From Margaritispora aquatica (taxonomy: Eukaryota > Ascomycota > Leotiomycetes > Helotiales > Discinellaceae), in the NCBI GenBank assembly GCA_007644065.1, contig VJWN01000001.1:3286689-3350688 (forward strand): a DNA stretch of 64,000 nucleotides, written 5' to 3'. Made by a program: the position numbers and the translations under genes. A model generated the notes under the pieces. It was not told where the DNA came from. It searched no databases and saw nothing but the letters and a program-made list of their open reading frames with translations. Positions 23,659 to 35,450 of this stretch are shown here, in pieces (positions within the stretch are counted from its first letter, which is position 1; each line of letters starts with the position of its first letter).

Positions 23659-25106
23659 ATGGTATGCTGCAATCGAGCTGTCGTGCTAATTTATGCTAAC
23701 CTACCTCTCCTGTAGAAAATTAAAGCTCTTTCTCGCCCAGTGGCTTCGGCGCAAGCTCCTGGCTCTGATGTCACCCGCCAACCCCGCAACCTTGATCCAG
23801 CATTGCATCCATTCGAGCGTGCAAGAAATTATACCCAGGCTCTCAATGCTACAAAGATGGAAAGGATGTTCGCTGCACCATTTGTTGCGCAGCTGGGAAA
23901 GGGTCATGTTGGTGAGTGGTCTTAGAATGAAGGTTGAATAACTGTTACTGACCTTATTCCACAGATGGTGTGTATACGATGGCAAAAGATCCCGAAAACC
24001 TCTCAAGATTTGCAAGCGGAAGTGGTGATGGAATCATCAAGGTTTGGGATCTTGGATCGCAAGAAGAGACATGGCACAATCAAGCCCATGAGAACATTGT
24101 GAAATCGATGACCTGGACTCGCGATCAGAAACTTCTCACTTGCAGCGCAATCGATAAATCAATCAAACTCTTTGATCCATACAACACACCTTCTGGAGCA
24201 GCTCCCATAGCCACCTGGTTGGGCGAGGGTGCATTTACAAGTTTATCCCACCACAGATCCAAGAACTCGTTCGCTGTAGCGTCAGATTCAGTGCGGATAT
24301 ATGATCTAGAGAGGCACAATTCACCACCCGAAATACTAAAATGGCCAAATTCCACGGATACGATTACTGCCGTCTCTTTCAACCAAATTGAAACCTCCAT
24401 TCTGGCTTCCGCAGGTTTGGATCGCTCAATCGTGCTTTACGACTTGCGAACCTCCATGCCACTGGCAAAGACGATCCTCAATTTCGCCTCTACTGCTATT
24501 TCTTGGAATCCCATGGAGGCATTCAATTTCGCAGTGGCAAGCGAGGATCACAATGTTTACATATTCGATATGCGAAAGATGGACCGAGCTTTGAATGTTT
24601 TAAAGGATCATGTACACACAGTCATGGATGTCGAATTCTCACCTACTGGCGAAGAGCTCGTCACAGCAAGTTACGACCGAACCGTCCGTCTATGGAGTCG
24701 CATGAAGGGCCATTCACGAGACATTTATCACACAAAGCGGATGCAACGGGTGTTCAGTGTCAAGTGGACGCCAGATTCAAAATACATCCTGTCTGGTTCG
24801 GATGACGGAAATATCAGGTTATGGCGCGCCAATGCTTCTGATCGAGCCGGAATCAAATCAGCAAAGCAACGCCAATCATTGGAGTACAACAAAGCATTGG
24901 TGGACCGATATTCGCACATGCCTGAAATTAAGCGCATTCAACGCCACAGGCATATTCCAAAGGTTGTCAAGAAAGCAGGCGAGATCAAGAGTGTCGAGCT
25001 TCAGTCTATCAAACGGAAGCAAGAGAACGAGAGAAAGCATACCAAGAAGCAACACCAGAAGCGACGGAACGAGAGAGAGAAAATGATTTTGGCTTTGGAG
25101 CAATGA
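23659..25106 (+). CDS. SOF1: Sof1/DCAF13-type WD40 protein of the small-subunit processome
   Basis: A U3 snoRNP-associated nucleolar protein needed for 18S rRNA maturation. Exons 23659-23661, 23716-23911 and 23965-25106 give 446 aa. The first exon is just the ATG; the next begins KIKALSRP, matching the conserved Sof1 start. WD repeats follow (SGSGDGIIKVWDLGS, SAGLDRSIVLYDLR, TASYDRTVRLWSRMKGHS, SGSDDGNIRLWR). The C-terminal Sof1-like domain includes LEYNKALVDRY and HMPEIKRIQRHRHIPK, and the tail is very basic (RKHTKKQHQKRRNEREK), fitting nucleolar RNA contact. The introns are 54 and 53 nt. It shares a short divergent promoter with RPN6. Confidence 0.94.
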
Positions 25107-26566
25107 TTTGGGGTTTGGCAAGGCGGTGTTTTGGGGTGGATAAAATGGCGTCAAGGTATCGAGGCATTTTCATGGCGCTGAAATATTGGTTGTATAATGA
25201 TACCTGGCGCTCGTCTTGTGTTAGAGGACCCATGTATGCTCCATGGTGGCAGACCACCAATATAAATTTGCATCTTCTTCTACTCATTCCCTGTTACTGT
25301 TAAGACACAGGCCTTCATAGTAGATGCATGGTGTTTTGTGGGACGATTGTGTATCTCACGAGGGAGGCTGCAGCCTCTTAAATATATTGGTGAAAGTGAC
25401 AGGCATCTTTTTGGTTCAAATGCTCAATAACTTTCGTCTCCATATAAATGATTTCACCAGAGAGATGTGGAAAGCCTAAGCGCATAGAAAGAGAAGTCGG
25501 AGTGGCTAAGCAATTCCCTAATCTACATTCACGTATTGAAATAATGGAAATTATAAACACACAGGAAGCATAGAGAGCTGATCTCTGGCTACAGGTCTGC
25601 TTTCTCAATCCCCGATTAAAAAATGGAAAGCACTTGGTGGATGCGGAGACATGAGGCAAGCCAAGAATTCACACATGCGAGGTATATCTCCACAACTTAA
25701 AGGTGTCGTAGAGGAAATGAGGCGGCTATGGTAACGAAATATTGGGTGGCTAACAGTTAAGCGAGGTTGAAGATGGGGTAGGACACTTCTGGAAAGCCTA
25801 GCTACATGCCAGGAATAAGACCTAAATCAGACTTCTATACGGAGTTACCGACGAGACAAATTGACGCCCCATAGCTGAGGCAACACATACTTGAATATAA
25901 AGAAGGAGAGGTGATCCTATGGAGAAGTGTTGAGGGCCGAACGACTGAGGGCGGATGAAGAGCGGAAATGCTTGGCGCAATGTTGGCAAGATACCAGATG
26001 TTGCTCATCAACGAACAACATCCACGTTGCCGCAATCGAGTGGATAGGGTTGTCTTGGGGGTTGCTCCGATATCTTGCTGACTGACCCGGATAAGTGATC
26101 TTCAGGAGCATCTATCCGAAAGAACGCAGCGTGGGGGTTTTGACTGGATGGTGTGGGATGTTGACAGCTTTCTTTCGTCCATCAGAGCAGGGTTGCCAAC
26201 GCCCAAAAGGCTTATCACTTACACCAGACGCACAATGTGTTTCCGTATCCGAGCACGTCTCATCAAAACAAGTGCTGTGGCCAAGCTGAAGCTGCCAAAA
26301 ATACCGGTTGTCAGCCAAATAGTGCAGCCAAATATTGGTTGACATGGGATAGTCTCATCCCTGTCATGCACTTCAGCCCCAAGATAGAGTAATGATACCA
26401 CCCAACTCGCATGTACCCAACTTTCCTCTTGGCTATGAACGTGAGATTCTTATCCTGACGCCAGCTCATCGTCACTCTTTTCTCATCTTTGCTCGCTCGC
26501 TCGCTCTCATGCTCTCACGTTTTCACTCTAATCAACCTCAAGAAGATGTAAAGAAAGTTTAAGGAA
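25107..26566. other. Intergenic
   Basis: About 1.5 kb between SOF1 and the next plus-strand gene. Short overlapping open frames near 25835-26401 have no protein-like signature. The last ~100 bp upstream of 26567 is CT-rich (CGCTCGCTCGCTCTC), as often seen in fungal 5' leaders. Confidence 0.5.
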
Positions 26567-28915
26567 ATGGTAACAATGCCTCAAACTCAGTCAGGGCAGG
26601 TCCCTGTGCTCGCTAAAGCTTCCCACCGCTCTATCACATCAAAGATGACGCCTGGAATCGCCAGCACACCGTACTGGAAGATCATCAATGGAACCGACAA
26701 CAGCAATCCTAATCTTACTTCTCCAATATTGAGCATCATTCAATTGAAACTCGCGGCAGGTCTCTCCGTACTCGATCAACATACTACTGCAGCGAGATTA
26801 TGGAGCGCTTCACTTGAATATGTGGCAACCATTCCCGGATGCTCGGCTTTGCGCTGGGGAACACAAAGGGTTGTGGGTAATCATTCGGTAGGAGTTTTAA
26901 GCGAGAGGATATGTTTGCTCATTTCCTGGGAGAGCTCGTTGCACTGGGCTAAATTCCAAGATAGCTTTGGGCTGTTGTTAATGCGCGAAGTCTTGGCGAA
27001 GGATGAGAGAATTTCCAACCGATGTATTCGCCTCTCACAGCCAATCTCGTTGGCTTCAGCGAGATCTTTGGGGCTTGCATCATTTGTGTTCGACAATCGA
27101 GTCTCATCTCGGGGGTGCGAATCTTTCTCTGAAAGATGGAGAGCCGAGAAGCCCCCAAATGGTGCTATTGGTGCCTGGTTGGAAGGAGATGCTGTGTGGC
27201 CTACACCAGTCTTACCACCAGATCGTCTCGCCATATTGGAGAAAGCTCAAGGAGATTTACGGAATATGCAGAGCAGAATATTTGTGGTCCTGAGCTTCGA
27301 TGAAGAATCCCCCGATCACGAGATGAGCAATGGATATGTAGCTTCACTGGAGGCGACACTGACCATAGGAGGCCATACCGCTATCATCAATAAGTTTACA
27401 CTTTCATTTGAACAACCTAGGCTTCAGTCCTATTTCGATGTTCATCAAATCACCCCAAGGGGATTTCAATTCCCACAGCAAAGCTCACTTGGGTCTTTGC
27501 TTACCTTCTCGCCTAGAAGACAGTATTCGGAAAGGTCAGGCATGTCTCACAACATCGATCAGATTCACGAAAACACCGTGAAAGACTTTTACTCCAAGAG
27601 TCGCCTCTTTCCAGGACCTCGTGGTGAGATGCGAACGAAGATGGGAGATATGTGCGAGTACGGGCCTCGATATGCTGACAACGCCATCTCAGTCGATGCA
27701 GCTGCTGTAGATATCATAGAACTAGGTCTCGAACAAGAAATCCTCAACAACAGTGGTGTGAGTGGCAGAGCAGAAACTATTCGGCAGCTCTTTATGGACT
27801 TCCGGTCGTGTGTCCGAGAACTTGAGGGGTGCGAAGAGATGTGTTGGGCCAGAGATGATGAGGGAATGGGAGGATATCTTGCCGTTATTTGTATGTACTT
27901 AGCGCTTCCTAACGAACTAGTCTATGATTTACTAACACATGACGTTAGATTGGACTTCCTCTGAATTGCGTAGAGCAAACGCACAATCGATCCAGAACTT
28001 GACCCAAGATTTGATTAGCGGTATTCGAGATCCAGGGGAATGGCTACAACCAAAACGTCACAAATCCAACTACTCAGATGCCTCAGGGTTCGCTACTCCT
28101 ACCAGCACAGTCGGGACAATTACTCCCATAAGCATGACTGACAGGCCTGGCCCTTCATCGATAATGTCAACAACCACAATACCTTCTTCGATACGCACCA
28201 GGAGATCTTCGAAATCTCCACGAGCTGCCTTTCCACTGCTTGAGATGACGACTTTCGAAATTCCCGATGACCAAGAGAGTATAGACCTTCTCAAAATCTT
28301 TTACAATGCTCTCCAGATGTAAGTAAAGCTTCTTTGGGATTCCTCCGTTACGAACATAGCCCTAACTTCAACAATTGCAGGACATCGAGTCTTAACGCAA
28401 GGGTAGTGACACAAACTATACCACTTGCTTGTAACACCAAAGACTACTTCCTCTCATCACCAGTTATGACTTCAAATCCCCAGCTGTCTACACCTCCTTC
28501 TACTCCACCAAACGGTTCAACCAGGATGCAATTTACAGCCCTCATAGGCTGGAAGTCACAGGCAGCAATGAACGAGTGGTATGCTGACTTCAGCTCCGCT
28601 TGCCAAGCAGATAATGGCCAAGGCTACGAGCGTCTTGGACATAAGATAGACGCACTGCAATCACTTGGAATTGAAAATGTGCAGACAAGGTTGGTGGCTG
28701 TGACTAGCGATGTCTTTGGGGCCAGGAGAACAGTGATGTGGGAGTGTGGCGATGAGAACTGGGAAGCAAGAGATAGAGAAAGGGAAACTGCCAGGAGGCG
28801 GAAAGAAAGACCCGGTTCCATCAGCGGGAGTCTGAAGGGGGCTGTGCAGAATAAGAGAAAGGAGCGAGAGAAGAGGATGAGCATGCTAAGTCAGTATTCG
28901 AGTAGGGCTAGTTAG
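26567..28915 (+). CDS. Large uncharacterised protein, possible dimeric alpha/beta-barrel segments
   Basis: Exons 26567-27890, 27949-28318 and 28381-28915 give 742 aa; introns are 58 and 62 nt with GTATGT and GTAAGT donors. I do not recognise a named family. The N-terminal region (LSIIQLKLAAGL... PGCSALRWGTQ ... ICLLISWES) resembles one half of an ABM-like dimeric alpha/beta barrel. A second similar strand-helix pattern appears late in the protein (MQFTALIGWKSQAAMNEWY). The middle is Ser/Pro/Thr-rich (residues ~470-560) and probably disordered. The C-terminus is highly charged (RERETARRRKERP... NKRKEREKR). No signal peptide or membrane segment. The gene is certain as a coding unit; the domain idea is weak. 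Confidence 0.75.
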
Positions 28916-29319
28916 AATTAATAGTGGTGAGAGGGGGTTGTTGTCTTTATGATATTAATAGTGGTGAGAAGGAACTGTTGTCCTCATGATAGTAAGACAC
29001 TGTCTGTAATCTGGGTGAAGGATTTGGCATTTTGAGCGTTTCTCTTACCTTGACGACTAGGTTGGCGATTAGCTTAATCGCGAAGGAGGAGACTACAAGA
29101 TAACGAAGTACAAGTATGTAGCGTTAAATAAACAAGATTGCACTACTGCAGATCAAGTTTGAATCCGCTTGAAGTTAAGCCAGGTCTTGATTATTACCCT
29201 GCGATACCACCTTGTTCACCATCACAAACCCTCCTATGACCTGCTGGATAATCAACGGCAGCTTGACAATCGTCCGTCATTAACGGCTATGTGCTATGCA
29301 TATCCATCAACAAGCGAAA
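28916..29319. other. Intergenic
   Basis: About 400 bp between the large unknown gene and the tRNA candidate. Contains two copies of an AATTAATAGTGGTGAGA-like segment near 28915-28970. Otherwise featureless. Confidence 0.45.
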
Positions 29320-29457
29320 GGGCTGGTAGCTCAATGGTAGAGCGCATTCAACATATTCGCGTTTTGGGGCTACACCCCGCTACTTGGTTAGCGGTGCGGT
29401 GTACACCATTGGGCGTTGTTGGTGAGTGAGATGTCTGTTCGATTCAGGCTCGGTCCA
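29320..29457 (+). tRNA. Intron-containing tRNA candidate, anticodon CAU by position (Met-like)
   Basis: The acceptor 5' strand GGGCTGG (29320-29326) pairs with TCGGTCC (29450-29456) with three G-U pairs. The D-stem is GCTC/GAGC. The T-arm is GTCTG TTCGATT CAGGC. The anticodon stem CATTC (29345-29349) pairs with GAGTG (29424-29428). Box A (TAGCTCAATGG) and box B (GTTCGATTC) are good, and a T4 terminator sits at 29463-29466. The insert of about 67 nt after position 37 would be the intron. The loop read this way is AACATA, giving CAU, but base 33 is A instead of the near-universal U. So either the intron/loop is misplaced by me or the gene is a degenerate copy. Confidence 0.6.
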
Positions 29458-30069
29458 TATCCTTTTCTGCTTTTGTTTTGTTGTTGGTTTCCATTTTGAC
29501 TTTTTCTCTTGGAGCTGCCAGCCTTTAAGTGAGGATGAAGATAATTAACACGGAGTTGTCGATTAAGATATCCTAGGTATATTGAATGCATGATTGGTTT
29601 TGTGATTGGAACTAGCCAGAATACTTGAATAGCTGGTAATTCCTTTAATGGGCTATGTGTAAGAAAGTTCTTGCAAAATCAGATCGAACAAAACTTGCAC
29701 TTCATAAGCAGCTGACTGTCTATCTCAGCCGCTACTGAATTGTGCAATCTGGAAGACTGTAAGAGTTTCAATAGCTAAACATATACACTCTAGCAAACGA
29801 CAGATCGCAATTCACAGCAATATACTCCATGACCAAAACCACTTGATTCTGTTTTGAGCACCCAACTTTCTAGCTCAAACCACAAGATACAGATATAGTG
29901 AAGAACAAGCGCGAACTCATGCAAGCGAGGGAGTCATATTCCAGTAACAACCTAAAGCAGAACAATGCAGCCACCAAAACGCCAGTAATGAATCTATCAA
30001 CCATGACTTGGGTATCTTTAACTTTTCAACCTATGGCAACCTCTCCCAGTAGCACGAGAAAAAGGTGAC
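29458..30069. other. Intergenic
   Basis: About 600 bp, 3' flank of the tRNA candidate and of RPC17. Nothing recognisable. Confidence 0.5.
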
Positions 30070-30622
30070 CTAAGCGTCCACCACCATATCTTCAGTCTCT
30101 CTATCAGCGTCTTCCTCCTCCTTCCGGGCCTCCTTTGCGTTCTCTGTCATGGCGTGTCTCTCAGCCTCTCCATCGGGTCTTCCAAGAACTTCCGCAATGA
30201 CACGCACAATCTCGAGTTGGGTACTATCCTCGGGAAACCGTTGCTCCATTTCCTGAACAATAGTATTTAAATTTTCTGGTTTCGTGGGCCGGAGATTCAT
30301 GATCATCAGAACTTCAGCTTTGGTGAAATCCCATGGTCGGAGTCGTCTAAGAAGTGTGCGGATTGTGTTCTCGTTATATGGAAAGGGTTGGGAACCAAGA
30401 GGTGATGGTGCTTCCTTGAAATAGTCGAGTAACTGCGAAGGAAAAACAATGAGTATTGAGAGTCGACAAAAATGTCTGATACCTTACCTCTTTGACGACA
30501 GTCTCTAAATTGCCAGGTCTTCTTCCCTTCAGTCCCTTTGCATACCGGGCTCTCTGTTCTTGCAAATGTGTGAAGACCTCATAATTGGTCAATGTGGCTG
30601 ATTGGGCTTCTAGGATCTTCAT
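30070..30622 (-). CDS. RPC17: RNA polymerase III subunit C17 (Rpc17/CRCP-like)
   Basis: Part of the Pol III stalk (C17/C25), which acts in initiation-factor contact. Exons 30488-30622 and 30070-30432, intron 55 nt (GTAAGG...CGCAG), 165 aa. The start MKILEAQSATLTNYEVFTHL and the RYAKGLKGRR segment match the family, as does the helical HRDC-like domain with NLETVVKELLDYF, TIRTLLRRLRPWDFTKAEVLMIMNLRP and the Val-rich helix near the C-terminus. The tail is acidic (KEEEDADRETEDMVVDA), as in other fungi. Divergent from the PRPP synthetase gene with 573 bp between starts. Lies near a Pol III-transcribed tRNA candidate by chance. Confidence 0.85.
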
Positions 30623-31195
30623 GTTGACTGTTGCTGTTGCTGCGGCTGCGGCCGTCTAGATGAATTGCTAGTTTCTGTTTCCAAGGGTGCGATTGTTTGT
30701 TGTAGGATGGAAGAATGAAAATGGAAAACATAGACAAACCAAGAACTTGAATTTACAAAATGTTCTTGCGATAATACGAAAACGGATAATCCTCACTTTG
30801 TCAGCCTTGCAGCCACAACTTTCACCCCTCCACCACGCCTTACCATAAACAGACTAGCGGTTGCAGCCAAAGCTTTAATCTAGGTCTCGCAAAATCATGA
30901 AGAGCAAAATTTCAATTCGGGTCCATTCACCATCTCCAACCTACACCTGCTTGTCATCGCAGATGGACCTCCAAGAACCAGTGCAAAGACGTCTCTACAC
31001 CTCGAAATAACCTACACTCTCAATTCTTCAATTCCTTCTCAATTCCTTCTTTGCATCCTCCAGCCTCTTCTCCCAGCAACATTGCTTGTGTGCCGCGGCT
31101 GTCTATCCCACTGCTATCAAAATCCCGCAATCCACCGACTTCCTCCACCATCTGTCCCAATCGATTTAAAGACATATCCACGTCCTCAAGACACC
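30623..31195. promoter_or_regulatory. Divergent promoter region RPC17 / PRPP synthetase
   Basis: 573 bp between the two start codons. The plus-side leader is CT-rich (CAATTCCTTC repeated near 31022-31050). An in-frame upstream extension of the PRPP synthetase frame exists, but the ATG at 31196, with its conserved N-terminus, is the likely start. Confidence 0.5.
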
Positions 31196-32583
31196 ATGGT
31201 CCGTAATATTGTTGTCCTGGGCGGCAACTCGCATCCAGCGCTCGTGGAAAGGATCTCGAATTTTCTCGGGGTTCCGCCTTGCAACCGCATCTTGAACAAA
31301 TTTTCGGTCGGGGAGAGCCGCTTGGAGATTCAGGACTCTGTTCGTGGCAAGGATGTATACATTATTCAGTCTGGTGGCGGAAAAGTCAATGATAACTTCA
31401 TCGATCTGTGCATCATGATCTCCGCATGCAAGACAGGGTCTGCAAAGCGAGTCACCGCTGTGCTTCCTCTTTTTCCCTATTCACGACAACCAGACCTCCC
31501 CTACAACAAGGTCGGGGCCCCACTGTCGAAAGCTCCTGTGGATGCGAACAAGGTTGGATACTCTTTCGAAAGTAGGCCTGCCACACCTGGACCTGGACAA
31601 CCCCAGACACAAGGTCTCACAAATGGTACCGGTGGAATAGAAGGTCTGCAGAAGAAATTGGGAAAGGCCTCTCTAGAACAGCAAAACGGATCGTACACGA
31701 ATGGCATCACCCCTCCAAGAAGATCTGATACCATCGACTCGGTTTCTTCAATGAATGGTAGAGGAAGAGGTAGCTCAAACAGCTCAAACACACCAGCCTT
31801 CACCACTCATGACCTTGAGAACCCTAATATGTTAAAGGAGGCTAAGAGCGTTTTCGCATCTAAACCTGGCTACAAGCAATGGGTTGCCCAAGCTGGAACG
31901 CTTGTGGCAGATCTGTTGACTTGCGCTGGTGCAGATCACATCATCACCATGGATTTGCACGACCCTCAATACCAGGGCTTTTTCGATATCCCAGTAGACA
32001 ATCTGTATGGCAAATCCTTACTCAAGCGATACATCAAAAATAGGATTCCAGATTATCAGAGTGGAGTCATTGTCAGTCCAGATGCAGGCGGTGCCAAGAG
32101 GGCTACAGCAATCGCGGACGATCTGAACATGGAGTTCGCTTTGATTCATAAGGTAAACATTCCTAGTAACTCCCCGTCTCTGCGCAAACTTATACCCCAT
32201 AGGAACGTCGGCCAACCCGTATAACCGATCGTCAGAATGCGACCATGATGCTCGTCGGAGATGTTGCTGGCAGAGTTGCCATACTTGTTGATGATTTAGC
32301 GGACACATCGAATACTATCACCCGAGCTGCAAGGCTGCTTAAGAAGGAAGGTGCTATAAAAGTATATGCTCTTCTCACCCATGGTGTATTCAGCGGCGAT
32401 GCGATTGCACGTATCAATGCCTCTGATTTGGATAAGGTGGTTGTAACAGACAGTGTGCCTCAGGAATCACACCTGCGAGCATGCCCAAAGCTCGAGGTAT
32501 TGGATATCGGTGATGTCTTTGGTGAGGCTATCAGACGTGTTCACCACGGAGAATCCATCAGTCAACTTTTCTGGGACCATTAG
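31196..32583 (+). CDS. Ribose-phosphate pyrophosphokinase with internal insertion (Prs1-like)
   Basis: PRPP synthetase: ribose-5-phosphate + ATP to PRPP + AMP, feeding purine, pyrimidine, His, Trp and NAD synthesis. Exons 31196-32152 and 32203-32583, one 50-nt intron, 445 aa. Recognisable are [31 protein letters not shown], the Mg-binding signature [29 protein letters not shown], and the PRPP-binding loop [13 protein letters not shown]. Between FPYSRQ and [15 protein letters not shown] there is a Ser/Gly/Asn-rich insertion of roughly 115 residues absent from ordinary enzymes. It sits where yeast Prs1 carries its non-homologous region, linked to regulation and hetero-oligomerisation. That makes a Prs1-type regulatory subunit likely, alongside a shorter paralogue elsewhere in the genome. 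Confidence 0.92.
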
Positions 32584-34343
32584 AGGCGTTCATTCTCGTT
32601 TGGCTGGTTAAGGTTTCATTTTCGGCGTTTGAGAGACATGGGATATGGGCCATGGGCTCTGAGTTTTGCAACTCAATGACCAGTGCCAAATACACTTGCT
32701 ATACCCATCGGTTGCTGTTCGAAGCACCACACTGACCTCTCAGAGGCAATAGACACGTCATATTAATGGCAATCCTCTGAACGCTTTCCCAAGTGCTGGA
32801 TATAGGCGTAAGTAGCGTTCATAATTGGGGGGATTTCAGTTAGGGAATGGATTCCATAAGATAAACTCTCTTTTTCTTAAGCTTGCAATGTCGTCATTTC
32901 CCTGTAGGTACATCGTGCTTGGAATGCTAGGCTATTCAAGAATCGAATAGATCTCAATCAGAAGAGCGCTGCTGACTGGTGTTTTCACCCACAAATGGAT
33001 GTTTCTAAGCATATAGTGACGTCCCTCTCGTATTCTGTGAGACGTTGGCAGCGAGAGCTAATTTTTACATGCATGAAGCTGAGGAATATTTTTGCTTACC
33101 TCGGCCCGACAGCCAAGACGACAGCCAAGCAGAGGCAAAAGGCTAAAAAATTGTTTGTCTGATTTCGTTGTTAATCACAATAACCAGGGAAATGCTCCAA
33201 TACTCCAATGCTCCAAGCTGTGTCTCTTTTCATTCTTGATGTTGTCAGACAAAACTCACAAAGGAGCCGGAGTCCCGAAATAGAATCGTACAATAAGAGC
33301 AGAGCCTCAAAGTACCCATGACGTTGTAGCATACTTTGCAAGGGTTGGGTTCGTCTTTTTCCCAGAATGGTTATTTTATGCTTGAGAGTGAGGTTCGGGT
33401 CGGGTATTGTCTGGCTGGACACGAGGGATCATCCGACGATCAATGGATTAAACATTACTCAGTCCACTCCGCTTGTGAGGCCACCGACGACATTCTTCGC
33501 ATTTGAATTTGTTTGTTAGATGTGCATTTACCGGTACTGTACTCGTGGGTGGCAAGCAAGCAATACGAGGAAAGGGTTCATAAGCTTCATAGAGGCGGAG
33601 TTGGATCATTTCGCTCCTTAATATGCGAAGGAGCGAAAATAATCGGAGTGGAGCCGAGTATTAAGGATAAGGTAAGGTAAGGTAGGGTATGTCAGTTATG
33701 CGCTTAGCGAAGTAGCTCCGGCATTTCATGGTCTCTGACCTCAGAAGTGTGGGGGAGAAAGACCCTGGAAATACTCTGAGTTATGTGCTCCTATACTGAG
33801 CGTGCTGAGTTTAATTTACGTGAAAATACTACGGGATGAAACGTTTCTTCCGCCTTCATCCTTGGCACACAGGGGAGTTCTCTGGAATGGTCGTGATACT
33901 TTAGCTAACCTCTCCTTTTCAGGTAACACATGACGAGCATGAGGCCAACTGGGAAGAAGCGAACCTACCAGGGTGCAGAGCTTCTTACTCGGAGGTTCCT
34001 CTTCAGTGATCAGCACCTATCCATTCTAAAGTTTCTATACGAAGTGTGGAGGTCCGCTTCGGTATGTCATACCCGGCAAGTTGAAGTTTCAAGTTAATAA
34101 TTATTCTTGAATAAGGACATGGAGAGGGATCTGCGGAAGGTCCGAAGAAGGATACGAGATTTGTGATCGTCATTTAGCTGAATGTCTTTGGATATGTAGC
34201 GTATTGAGTGTATCTCCTGACTTCAATGAAGTATAAATATGTTCAAGCCTCCCTCAAATCGATCTCTCCATCAAACATCAAACATCTTCATTCAACACCT
34301 AAAATCAACAACAAACTTCAAAAACTTCATAAACTCAATCATA
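32584..34343. other. Intergenic with a short perfect hairpin
   Basis: About 1.8 kb, no convincing gene. It contains an 11-bp perfect inverted repeat, TTTCGCTCCTT at 33608-33618 and AAGGAGCGAAA at 33627-33637, separated by 8 nt, and a short GGTAA run at about 33670-33685. The promoter of the next secreted-protein gene lies at its end. Confidence 0.5.
34232..34239 (+). promoter_or_regulatory. TATA box
   Basis: TATAAATA 105 bp upstream of the ATG of the secreted-protein gene at 34344. The leader after it is CA-rich (CAAACATCAAACATCTTC), typical of strongly expressed fungal genes. Confidence 0.55.
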
Positions 34344-35001
34344 ATGTATACCAAGATTGCTCTCGTCTCTGCTCTCGCAGCTTTCACTGGCCTCGTCTCT
34401 GCAGCACCGGCACCGGTTGCTCGTGCCACCAATGAGAACGTCTTTGCTGGTGTCGCCTTAAGATCTGGTACTCCTGCAGTTCACCAACGTGCGATCAATG
34501 CAAATGGTGGCAGGTTTTTCCTCGGCAAGGACTCTTCAGGCTACTGCCCAAATGTCACATCACTCGACTGCTCCTCTTGTATGTTCTAGCTTCTATTCTT
34601 CTTCAAACATTGCTAATCCTTTTTTAGTCCAAACCACAACAACAGTCTTCGCTTTCAACCCAACAAGCAAAGGCATGAGCCTCGATGTCACCGTTCCCGG
34701 AGGCCAGATGATCTACGTCGCACCGACAGGTGAGCTCGGCTACACCACCGCCCACTCTGGTTATTATCCAGCAAACAGTGGTCTCACACCGTTCAACTAC
34801 ACCCCCCAAGCTGGAGAAGGACGTGTCGGTTCTCTCACCTTCCAGAATGGCGACTTCTACGCATGCCCAGTCGAGGGTTTGGACAATGTCTACCAAGTCT
34901 TTGCGGCTGCTTATGGCGATCAAGCCAAATACCAATCGGAGTGCATTGGCTTTGGATTTGCGACTGCTGAGTGGGATGGAAAGATTGCTTGGCAATATTA
35001 G
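34344..35001 (+). CDS. Small secreted protein, fungal IgE-binding-protein-like family
   Basis: Exons 34344-34578 and 34628-35001, one 49-nt intron, 202 aa. Signal peptide MYTKIALVSALAAFTGLVSA, then APAPVAR suggesting processing. The mature part shows the pattern LRSGTPAVHQRAINANGGRF ... DSSGYCP ... SLDVTVPGGQMIYVAPTGELGYTTAHS. This resembles widespread secreted fungal proteins usually annotated as IgE-binding or hypothetical. Four cysteines remain after cleavage (two early, two late), fitting disulfides. No catalytic motif. A TATA box and CA-rich leader suggest regulated, possibly high expression. Biochemical function is unknown; the family assignment is from memory of the motif pattern. Confidence 0.75.
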
Positions 35002-35450
35002 ATTGCTCTATGGACGGTCATGGCATGTGACTGAGGAGAAGGAGGGGCAGCAGTAGGAAACTCAGGGTTCCGCGAGATTTCTGCAACTTTCCCTTTTGCA
35101 TGGCGCGGTGGGCAGATTTTACAGATTGACACTTTCTTTTACTTGCATAGCGTTGAAACTTGGGAGTGGATTCTACAGATGGATGTTTTCCATTGGACGG
35201 GCATAGCATTGCGATTGTGGTTGTTTAGCATAGTCAGACAGCGCTGTTCTGTACAAATAGTAATAGATATTAACAAAACTTGCAGTAGAAAACGCAAATG
35301 ACGAACTTCAAATGTACACTTTAACAACATCCCCGTAACATCATCAGACCATAGCCTTGCCAAAATCCCAAATCTAATCTCGCATCTGAAGCTATAGTGG
35401 AATCTCATAGCATTCCTTCTCATATTCGCAACGTCCTTTAGTTCCTCACA
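35002..35450. other. Intergenic, convergent 3' ends
   Basis: About 450 bp between two convergent genes. Nothing recognisable. Confidence 0.5.
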
